DNA from: Odoribacteraceae bacterium
Lineage (GTDB): Bacteria; Bacteroidota; Bacteroidia; Bacteroidales; Marinifilaceae
Length of the DNA: 15,454 nt
Reading direction: 5' to 3'
NCBI GenBank assembly: GCA_031267995.1
Contig: JAIRXZ010000198.1
Coordinates: 1-15,454 of the forward strand
Shown here: in pieces, positions 9,450-15,454 of the stretch
How the letters are laid out: the number at the start of each line of letters is the position of its first letter
Position numbering within the stretch: the first letter of the stretch is position 1
Translations under genes and position numbers: made by a program
The notes under the pieces: model-generated
What the model was told of the DNA's origin: nothing
The model's input: only the letters and a program-made list of their open reading frames with translations
Database searches by the model: none

Positions 9450-11900
9450 TTAACGGATGGTGGCGCCGAGGACGCGGGCGTAGGCGTTGACGAGTTTTTC
9501 CATCACCCGGTCGATTTGCTTGTCGGTAAGCGTCCGTTCCTCGTCGAGCAGCGTGAAGCTGACGGCGTAGGACTTCTTCTCCGCCCCAAGTTTTTCTCCC
9601 TGGTAGACGTCGAAAAGGGTGACGGATTTCAGGAGCGCCCGCTCGGTGGCAAAGGCCAGGTCGCGCACTTCGCGGAAGCTCACCCGTTCGTCGAGCAGCA
9701 GCGCCAGATCGCGCTTGACGGCGGGGAAGCGGGGCGCGGGGACAAACGTCGCGGGCTTGCCGGCAGCGGCGCGCACGAGCGTCTCCCAGGAAAATTCGGC
9801 GTGGAAGACCTCCTGCCGCGCGTCCGTCCGCTCCAGGGGGATTTTGTTCACGATCCCGATGGTAAGCAGGAGGTTACCGTCCAGGGAGTAGCGCACCCCC
9901 TCGCGGAAAACGTCGCCGGCGGCATCCTCCACCTGCAGGGCGTCGATGGAGAGGCCGAAGCGCTCGAGCACCAGCTCGCAATAAGCCTTCAGGTGGAAAA
10001 AATCCGTCTTTCCCGCGGGAGTATTCCAGGACGCGGGGGTTTTGTCGCCGGTGATAAACAGCGCCAGGCGGTACTCCTCGCGGTAGTTATTCAGGGGATC
10101 GCCCGCCGCGGCATCCGGGAGAAACGCGTAGGCCTTCCCGAACTCGAAGAGTTTCAGGTTGCCGTTTTTTCTGTTGATGTTGTGGGCGATGTTCTCCAGG
10201 CCGCCGAAAAGGAGGGATCGGCGCATGGCGTTGAGATCCGAGCTGAGGGGATTGTGCAGCATCACCGTGCCGTCGGGGAGAAAATCGGCGATTCCCTCGA
10301 AATAGGCGGCCTTCGTCAAGGAATTGTTGATCACCTCGTGAAAGCCGTTGGCGGCCAGCAGGTCGGAGATCATGTTCTTCAGTTTAAAATCGTCGGGTTT
10401 CTCGGAGATATTGAGGGCGGCGTTGAGTTTTCCGGGGAGCGTCACGTTGTTGAAGCCGTAGACGCGGAGAAATTCCTCGATCACGTCGGCCTCCCGTCGC
10501 ACGTCCACGCGGTAGGGGGGGACGCGGGCGATCATCTCCTCCTCGCCCCGCTCCTCGACGGTGATTTCCAGGGAGCGGAGGACGCGGTGGATGGTTTCGC
10601 GGGGGATTTTGTTCCCCACCAGGCGATCGACGTGGTCGTACCTGACGAGCACCTCGAAATCGGCCACCGGCACGGGGTAGAGGTCGGCGACGTCGGAAGA
10701 AATTCGCCCACCGGCCACCTCCAGGATCATCGCGGCGGCCACCTTCAGGGCGTGGATGACGATGTTGGGATCGGTACCCCGCTCGTAGCGGAAAGAGGCG
10801 TCGGTAGACAGTCCAAGTCGCCGCGCCGTTTTGCGGATAAAGACGGGATCGAAGCAGGCGCTTTCCAGAAACACGGAGGTTGTGTCGGCGGAGATGCCGC
10901 TTTCGAGGCCGCCGAAGATGCCGGCGATACACATCGGTTCCAGCCCGTTGCAAATGAGGAGATCGTTCTCGTGCAACTCCCGCTCGACGCCGTCGAGGGT
11001 AACAAACCTCGTCCCTTTGTCGACGCTTTTGACGACAATCTCGTCGCCTTTGATCTTCGCCCTGTCGAAAGCGTGCAGGGGTTGGCCGAGGCCGAGGAGG
11101 ATATAGTTGGTCACGTCGACGATATTGTTGATCGGGTGCAGCCCGACGGCGCGGAGGCGGTGTTGCAGCCAATCGGGGGAGGGCTTGACGGTCAGCCCGT
11201 CCAGGCAGATGCCGGCATATCGGCGACAAGCCTCGGGGCGCTCCAGGCGGACGGGAATGCAGGGGAGACCGGGGGAGCGGAACTCGTCCACCGGCGGCAG
11301 GGCGTAGTGCACCGGCTCGGTTTGCCCGAAGAAGGCGGCGAGATCCCTCGCGACCCCCGCGTGCGATGCCCCGTCCACGCGGTTTGGGGTGATATCCACC
11401 TCGATAACGGTGTCCCGGTAGACGGGAAAGTACTGGTTAAACTTCATTCCGGGGACAACATCGGGCGGCAGGACGAGGATCCCGTCGTGCCCGTCGCCGA
11501 CGCCTATCTCGCTCTCGGAACAGATCATGCCGAGGGATTCGATGCCGCGGATCTTCGACCGTTTGATCTGCACGGGCGTGTCGCCGTCGTAAAGCGTCGT
11601 GCCGATAGTCGCCACCACCACCTTCTGCCCGGCGGCCACGTTGGGCGCCCCGCAGACAATCTGGAGCGCCTCCTCCTCGCCGCCGACGTCGACGGTGGTC
11701 ACGCTCAGGTGATCGGAATTGGGATGCGGCGCGCGAGTAAGCACCTCCCCGATCACCAGGCCGTTAAGCCCGCCCCGGATAGACTCGTACTCCCGGCGCC
11801 CGGCAACCTCCAGGCCGAGGTTCGTGAGGACGCGGCAAATTTCATCGACATCGCGCTCGACGCGGATATAATCTCTTAACCAGTTCAGCGAAATATTCAT
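9450..11900 (-). CDS. pheT: Phenylalanine--tRNA ligase beta subunit
   Basis: Beta subunit of the alpha2-beta2 phenylalanyl-tRNA synthetase; it binds tRNA-Phe and edits mischarged Tyr-tRNA. Its 816 residues are full length. Domains in order: the N-terminal MNISLNWLRDYI segment; an EMAP-type tRNA-binding domain (about 42-155; GLVIGEV, APHPNSDHLSVTTVDVG, IVCGAPNV); the VDITPNRVDGASHAGVARD linker (168-186); the B3/B4 editing domain (about 210-395; INNIVDVTNYILLGLGQPLHAFD, then GLSTDASFRYERGTD); B5 (about 411-485); the pseudo-catalytic core (NPLSSDLNAMRRSLL); and a C-terminal ferredoxin-fold anticodon-binding domain (about 722-816; RFPAVKRDLALLLDE). The ATG at 11900 gives the conserved N-terminus. 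It starts 21 nt after nadA. pheS is not adjacent, which is common in Bacteroidota. A long open frame on the opposite strand is a GC-driven shadow. Confidence 0.98.
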   Translation of the reverse strand: MNISLNWLRDYIRVERDVDEICRVLTNLGLEVAGRREYESIRGGLNGLVIGEVLTRAPHPNSDHLSVTTVDVGGEEEALQIVCGAPNVAAGQKVVVATIGTTLYDGDTPVQIKRSKIRGIESLGMICSESEIGVGDGHDGILVLPPDVVPGMKFNQYFPVYRDTVIEVDITPNRVDGASHAGVARDLAAFFGQTEPVHYALPPVDEFRSPGLPCIPVRLERPEACRRYAGICLDGLTVKPSPDWLQHRLRAVGLHPINNIVDVTNYILLGLGQPLHAFDRAKIKGDEIVVKSVDKGTRFVTLDGVERELHENDLLICNGLEPMCIAGIFGGLESGISADTTSVFLESACFDPVFIRKTARRLGLSTDASFRYERGTDPNIVIHALKVAAAMILEVAGGRISSDVADLYPVPVADFEVLVRYDHVDRLVGNKIPRETIHRVLRSLEITVEERGEEEMIARVPPYRVDVRREADVIEEFLRVYGFNNVTLPGKLNAALNISEKPDDFKLKNMISDLLAANGFHEVINNSLTKAAYFEGIADFLPDGTVMLHNPLSSDLNAMRRSLLFGGLENIAHNINRKNGNLKLFEFGKAYAFLPDAAAGDPLNNYREEYRLALFITGDKTPASWNTPAGKTDFFHLKAYCELVLERFGLSIDALQVEDAAGDVFREGVRYSLDGNLLLTIGIVNKIPLERTDARQEVFHAEFSWETLVRAAAGKPATFVPAPRFPAVKRDLALLLDERVSFREVRDLAFATERALLKSVTLFDVYQGEKLGAEKKSYAVSFTLLDEERTLTDKQIDRVMEKLVNAYARVLGATIR

Positions 11901-11921
11901 GTGTTCACGGATTTTGAATTG

Positions 11922-12848
11922 TTACTTGATTTCCAGCATGCGGCGGATAGGCGTCCAGGCCTTTTCCCGCAGGTTGTCCGGCACCTTCACCTCGTACTTC
12001 TCCTCCTCCAGGGCGGCCAGCACGCGTTCCAGCGTGATTTTTTTCATTTGCCCGCAGCGGGTTGTCGGGTGCGCGGGGACAAACTGTTTGTCGGGATACT
12101 TTTTCTTCAGTTGATGGATCGTTTCCAGCTCGGTAGCCACGATAAAACGACCGGCGGCGGACTCCCCGGCGCGCGCGATCATGCCCGCCGTGGAGGAGAT
12201 AAACACGCGGGGATGCGCCAGCACCCGGTCGTCGTGCGACCCGTTGGACTCGGGATGCACCAGCGCCTCGGCATCGGGAAACTCCTCCAGCCGCTGCAAC
12301 AGGAGCGACGCGGGGATGCGTTCGTGCACGCAGCAGTCGCCGTTCCACAGCTCCATGTCGCGGCCGGTCACCTTATTAATATAGGCGCCCAGGTTTTTGT
12401 CCGGCACGAAGAGGATCTTTCTCCCCGCCGGCAAGCTGTTCACCACCTTCACGGCATTGGAAGAGGTGCAGCAATAATCGGCGTGCGCCTTCACCTCCGC
12501 CGTGGCGTTGACGTAGCAGACGACAATCCCGTCCGGGTTTTTCTCCCTCCACCGTTCCACGTCCTCGCCCGCGATGCTCTCGGCCAGGGAACATCCGGCG
12601 TTCAGCGCGGGAATCAGCACCTTCTTTTCCGGGGAGATGATGGAGGCCGTCTCCGCCATGAAATGGACGCCGCAAAAGACGATCACGCGGGCATCCGTCT
12701 CCCCCGCCGCGCGGGAAAGCCCCAGCGAATCCCCCAGGAGATCGGCCACGTCCTGCACCTCCGGTCGGGTATAATAATGCGCCAGGATGATGGCGCCCTT
12801 CTCGGCCTTCAGTTGCTTGACGCGCGCGGTAATCTCTTCAGCGTTCAT
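11922..12848 (-). CDS. nadA: Quinolinate synthase NadA
   Basis: Condenses iminoaspartate, made by NadB, with dihydroxyacetone phosphate to form quinolinate, using a [4Fe-4S] cluster in the cytosol. At 308 residues it is typical of the short three-repeat form. The N-terminal AIILAHYYTRPEVQDVADLLGDSLGLSR (19-46) is the substrate-binding signature. The predicted cluster ligands are Cys86 (NAGCSLAE), Cys172 (WNGDCCVHE) and Cys265 (TTRCGQM), spaced as in the Thermotoga enzyme (83/168/254 from memory). Cys172 has a neighbouring Cys173, and the HPES-N-GSHDDRVLAHPRVF segment has Ser where many homologues have Cys (HPEC); neither should remove the cluster. The ATG at 12848 is 9 nt after the nadC stop, so the two are probably translationally linked. 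The iron-sulphur cluster makes the step oxygen-sensitive, which fits an anaerobe. Confidence 0.97.
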   Translation of the reverse strand: MNAEEITARVKQLKAEKGAIILAHYYTRPEVQDVADLLGDSLGLSRAAGETDARVIVFCGVHFMAETASIISPEKKVLIPALNAGCSLAESIAGEDVERWREKNPDGIVVCYVNATAEVKAHADYCCTSSNAVKVVNSLPAGRKILFVPDKNLGAYINKVTGRDMELWNGDCCVHERIPASLLLQRLEEFPDAEALVHPESNGSHDDRVLAHPRVFISSTAGMIARAGESAAGRFIVATELETIHQLKKKYPDKQFVPAHPTTRCGQMKKITLERVLAALEEEKYEVKVPDNLREKAWTPIRRMLEIK

Positions 12849-12857
12849 GTATTGTTA

Positions 12858-13700
12858 TTATTGTTGATCACTCACGTTCATGCTAATATCCAGGGCGACG
12901 ACGGAATGTGTCAGGGCGCCGACGCTGATATAATCGACCCCCGTGGCGGCCACCTCGGCCATCCTGTCGACGGTCATGTTGCCGGAAGCCTCCACGCGCG
13001 CCCTTCCCCGGATCAGGCGGACGGCCTCCGCCATCTCCCGCGTGGACATATTGTCGAGCATGATCACGTCCACCCCCTCGTCGGCGGCCTGCGCCACCTC
13101 CTCCAGCGTGGTGGTTTCCACCTCTATTTTGATGCTCAGCGGCAAGTTCGCTCGCGCCTGTCGGACGGCGGCGGGGATGCCCCCGGCGATCTTGATATGA
13201 TTATCCTTCAGCATGATCATATCAAACAGCCCCATGCGGTGATTGCACCCCCCGCCGTGCACGACGGCCATCTTGTCCAGCACGCGCGCCCCCGGCGCCG
13301 TCTTGCGCGTATCCAGCAGTCGCGTTTTTGTCCCCTCCAGCTCGCGGGCGTATTGGGCGGTGCGGGTGGCGATGCCGGACATCCGTTGCAGGAAATTCAG
13401 CGCCACGCGTTCGCCCCGCAGCAGCGCGCGATAACCGGCCTCCACGCGGAGAATCACGCGCCCGGCGCGGACGGCCTCCCCGTCGGCCGCGAGCGGTTGC
13501 CAGACGATCCCCTCCTCCAGCCGGGCGAACACGCGGCGGGCAATCTCCAGGCCGGAGATCACGCCGTCGGCCTTCACCGTCATCTCGGCGACGGCGCGGG
13601 AGCGGGCGGGGACGATGGCATCGGTGGAGAGATCGCCGGTGGAAATATCCTCCTCCAGGGCGAGGTCTATCAGTCGTTCAACGAGGGAATCATGTGACAT
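12858..13700 (-). CDS. nadC: Nicotinate-nucleotide pyrophosphorylase (carboxylating), quinolinate phosphoribosyltransferase
   Basis: Converts quinolinate and PRPP to nicotinate mononucleotide, CO2 and pyrophosphate, the third step of de novo NAD synthesis. At 280 residues it is complete. It shows the family signatures EEDISTGDLST (16-26), RGERVALNFLQRMSGIATRT (95-114), DTRKTAPGAR (130-139), HGGGCNHRMGLFDMIMLKDNH (148-168), KIEVET (191-196), MLDNM (214-218), EASGN (237-241) and ISVGALTHS (258-266). The Arg, Lys and His residues that bind quinolinate and the PRPP phosphates lie in these segments and are present. In the third segment, Ala135 replaces the more usual Thr of DTRKTTPG, a minor change. 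The ATG at 13700 lies 5 nt after the nadB stop. Gene order nadB-nadC-nadA places the last pathway step in the middle. Confidence 0.97.
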   Translation of the reverse strand: MSHDSLVERLIDLALEEDISTGDLSTDAIVPARSRAVAEMTVKADGVISGLEIARRVFARLEEGIVWQPLAADGEAVRAGRVILRVEAGYRALLRGERVALNFLQRMSGIATRTAQYARELEGTKTRLLDTRKTAPGARVLDKMAVVHGGGCNHRMGLFDMIMLKDNHIKIAGGIPAAVRQARANLPLSIKIEVETTTLEEVAQAADEGVDVIMLDNMSTREMAEAVRLIRGRARVEASGNMTVDRMAEVAATGVDYISVGALTHSVVALDISMNVSDQQ

Positions 13701-13705
13701 GCGCG

Positions 13706-15274
13706 TTACTGTTGATGGTTATTTGTTTGGACGGGGAGGGTGCAAATCTCCTTGCCCCGTTGTTGAATCACGTGAAAGAGGAAGGCGTCGTCCTGACCGG
13801 GAAAGTCCGAGCGGAAATGCCCCCCGCGGCTCTCCTCCCGGAACAGCGCCGACGTGATGATGAGCCGCGCGACGGTGACGAGATTCTCTCGTGCCCGCGC
13901 GAAATACTCCGCTTCCCCGCTTGTTTCCAGCCCGTTCAGCCACTCCAGCCCGCGGCGCAGCCCCTCGCCCTCGCGGACGATGCCGGCCTCGCGGGTCATC
14001 AGGTCGGCCACCTGGCTTTTGAGCTGGAGATAGCCGGGCAACCGGTCGGCGTCGCGCGAAAAGAGGGGGGCAACCGGCGGCACGGGCGCCTCCCTCCTGT
14101 TGTCGAGCGAATCCTCGACGGCGCGTTTGCCGAAGACGAGGCACTCCGCCAGCGAGTTTGACGCCAGGCGATTGGCGCCCATGATCCCCGTCGACGCCAG
14201 CTCGCCGCAGACGTAGAGGTGCGGCACGTTTGTCCTCCCGGCGAGGTCGGACTTCACCCCCCCGACGGTGTAATGCGCCGCCGGCGCCACGGGCACGCGG
14301 TCGCTCATGTCGAAGCCCAGGGCGGCGGCCTTCTCGAAGATATTGGGGAACCGTTGCCTGATCTTGTCCGGATCCATGTGCGCCAGCGAGAGGTAGACAA
14401 ACTCCTCGCCTCCCTGCCTCATCTGCTCGAAGATGGCGCGCGCCACCACGTCCCTGGGGGCGAGTTCGGCCAGCTCGTGTAGTCCCGTCATGAATCGTTC
14501 GCCCCGGCTATTGACGAGCCTGGCGCCCTCGCCCCGCACGGCCTCGCTGACGAGGTACGCCTCCCCGTCGGGGGTGTAGATGGCGGAGGGGTGGAACTGT
14601 ATAAACTCCATGTCCGCTATCCGGCAGCCGAGGCGATGCGCCAGCGCCAGCCCGTCGCCGGTGGTCGACCGCGGGTTGGTGGTTCGCTTGTAGATGGCGG
14701 AGGCGCCGCCGGAGGTGAGGAAGACGTTTTGGCCGGTGAACACCTCCTCGCGCTGGAGGGTTTCGTTCCACGTCCGGACGCCGAAGCATCCCCCGTCGTC
14801 GGCCAGCAGTTCGAGGGCGGTGTGGTTGTCGAAGATCTCCACGGTGGGGCTATGTTCCACTTTATCAATGAGGAAATCGGTAATCATCCTTCCGGTAGCG
14901 TCGCCGCCGGCGTGGAGGATGCGCTTGCGGTGGTGTCCACCCTCCAGGCCGAGGGCGAGCGACCCGTTTTCGGTGTCGAAGTGCATTCCCTCGTCGATGA
15001 GTTCCTGGATTCGCCGCGGCCCCTCGTGCACGAGGAGGTCGACGGGGGGGTAGTCGCACAATCCCCTTCCGGCGTCGATGGTATCCTGGAGGTGGAACGA
15101 GGGGGCGTCATTTTCGCCCGTCACGGCGGCGATGCCTCCCTGCGCGAAGTACGAGTTGCTCTCCCGGATGCTGGATTTGGCCAGCAGGGCAACGCTCCCG
15201 TGGGCGGCTGCCCGGTAAGCGGCGTAGAGGCCTGCCAGCCCGCTACCGATGATAATATAGTCGTGACTACCCAT
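13706..15274 (-). CDS. nadB: L-aspartate oxidase NadB
   Basis: FAD enzyme that oxidises L-aspartate to iminoaspartate, the first step of de novo NAD synthesis. It can use oxygen or, under anaerobic conditions, fumarate as acceptor. The 522 residues are full length. The dinucleotide-binding motif IIGSGLAGLYAA is at 8-19, followed by the SNSYFAQGGIAAV segment (39-51). Residues at the positions of the E. coli active site are visible: Glu111 (LEGGH), His228 (QFHPSAIY), Arg274 (APRDVVARA) and His334 (PAAHYTVGG). The FAD-contacting TGIMGANRLASNSLAECLVFG stretch is at 362-382, and a C-terminal helical domain carries ESRGGHFRSDFP. This separates it from succinate dehydrogenase flavoproteins, as does the adjacent nadC-nadA. 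The ATG at 15274 begins the conserved Rossmann strand with almost no extension. It is the first gene of the run, so the operon promoter should lie at 15275-15454. Confidence 0.97.
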   Translation of the reverse strand: MGSHDYIIIGSGLAGLYAAYRAAAHGSVALLAKSSIRESNSYFAQGGIAAVTGENDAPSFHLQDTIDAGRGLCDYPPVDLLVHEGPRRIQELIDEGMHFDTENGSLALGLEGGHHRKRILHAGGDATGRMITDFLIDKVEHSPTVEIFDNHTALELLADDGGCFGVRTWNETLQREEVFTGQNVFLTSGGASAIYKRTTNPRSTTGDGLALAHRLGCRIADMEFIQFHPSAIYTPDGEAYLVSEAVRGEGARLVNSRGERFMTGLHELAELAPRDVVARAIFEQMRQGGEEFVYLSLAHMDPDKIRQRFPNIFEKAAALGFDMSDRVPVAPAAHYTVGGVKSDLAGRTNVPHLYVCGELASTGIMGANRLASNSLAECLVFGKRAVEDSLDNRREAPVPPVAPLFSRDADRLPGYLQLKSQVADLMTREAGIVREGEGLRRGLEWLNGLETSGEAEYFARARENLVTVARLIITSALFREESRGGHFRSDFPGQDDAFLFHVIQQRGKEICTLPVQTNNHQQ

Positions 15275-15292
15275 GTGTTTTGTATATCGACG

Positions 15293-15300
15293 CGAAAATA
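15293..15300 (-). promoter_or_regulatory. Candidate Bacteroidota -7 box upstream of nadB
   Basis: Read on the - strand this is TATTTTCG, one mismatch from the Bacteroidota -7 consensus TAnnTTTG. It lies 18 nt before the nadB ATG. No TTG -33 element is evident at the expected distance, so support is weak. It is the only promoter-like site I see before the nadB-nadC-nadA-pheT-NUDIX run. Confidence 0.25.
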
Positions 15301-15307
15301 CGTTTTT

Positions 15308-15454
15308 TTACTGTCCGTTCGACGCGGGGGAGAGGCTATAATTCACCCGATCCGCGGCCGCGATGACGACCGTTTTCGTTGCCCCGGCGGGGGCATGGCG
15401 AAAATTCACGCGCGTGTTCTTTTCTTTTACGCACGTGTTCTTTTCTTCCACGTG
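15308..15454 (-). other. Open frame entering from the window edge, ending before nadB
   Basis: On the - strand the frame is open from base 15454 to a TAA at 15310-15308. It encodes 48 residues that begin HVEEKNTCVKEKNTRVNF and end with RVNYSLSPASNGQ. It could be the 3' tail of a gene upstream of nadB. The repeated E-K-N-T segment, however, comes straight from the DNA repeat at 15408-15454, so it may be repeat-derived noncoding sequence. I do not recognise the peptide. If it is a real gene, it ends 33 nt before nadB and could share its operon. Confidence 0.25.
15408..15454. repeat. Short tandem repeat with a 21-bp step, cut by window edge
   Basis: ACGCGCGTG at 15408-15416 recurs as ACGCACGTG at 15429-15437, exactly 21 bp later. 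Each copy is followed by the T-rich run TTCTTTTCTT. A third CACGTG begins at 15449 after a shortened 17-bp step, and the window ends there. Each unit joins a CG-rich E-box-like core (CRCGTG) to a pyrimidine tract. The bases differ from the 8468-8764 array, but the 21-bp step and the GC-core plus AT-rich-spacer layout are alike. Confidence 0.6.

Noticed and set aside
9516..11879. 787-codon open frame on the + strand opposite pheT
   Set aside because: It lies wholly antisense to an unmistakable pheT, its sequence shows no family motif, and long antisense frames are expected in GC-rich genes.
11901..13697. 598-codon open frame on the + strand opposite nadA and nadC
   Set aside because: It spans two well-supported genes and their junction on the other strand, has His- and Gly-rich content typical of a shadow frame, and shows no domain.

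Overview
The window is bacterial chromosome from the phylum Bacteroidota, most likely order Bacteroidales. This rests on the RpoB/RpoC sequence style, a DUF3467 gene right after rpoC, a periplasmic lipoprotein aldose 1-epimerase, and the lack of clear Shine-Dalgarno sequences. I cannot name genus or species. GC content, counted by eye on single 60-base stretches, rises from about 48-52% in rpoB to about 62% in late rpoC and galM and about 70% in part of nadC.

The left half (1-8367) reads on the + strand. It holds the C-terminal two thirds of rpoB (cut by the window edge), complete rpoC, a strong intrinsic terminator, a small DUF3467 gene, and a lipoprotein mutarotase (galM). The right half (8796-15274) reads on the - strand as one tight run: nadB, nadC, nadA, pheT, then a membrane-anchored NUDIX hydrolase. 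Gaps between these genes are 5, 9, 21 and 39 nt, so they are probably one operon. nadB (L-aspartate oxidase), nadA (quinolinate synthase) and nadC (quinolinate phosphoribosyltransferase) make up the whole de novo route from aspartate to nicotinate mononucleotide. pheT encodes the beta subunit of phenylalanyl-tRNA synthetase; pheS is not in the window.

The two halves converge on a 428-bp gap (8368-8795), which holds the most unusual object here. It is an array of twelve 10-bp GC-rich cores placed exactly every 21 bp, separated by 11-bp AT-rich near-palindromes. The array is enclosed by a 59-bp inverted repeat matching at 56 of 59 positions. Because the units are quasi-palindromic and 21 is divisible by 3, both strands stay open and encode mirrored heptapeptide repeats. 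A second, unrelated-looking repeat with one 21-bp step begins at the right window edge upstream of nadB and is cut off. No mobile-element genes, CRISPR arrays, tRNAs or rRNAs were seen.
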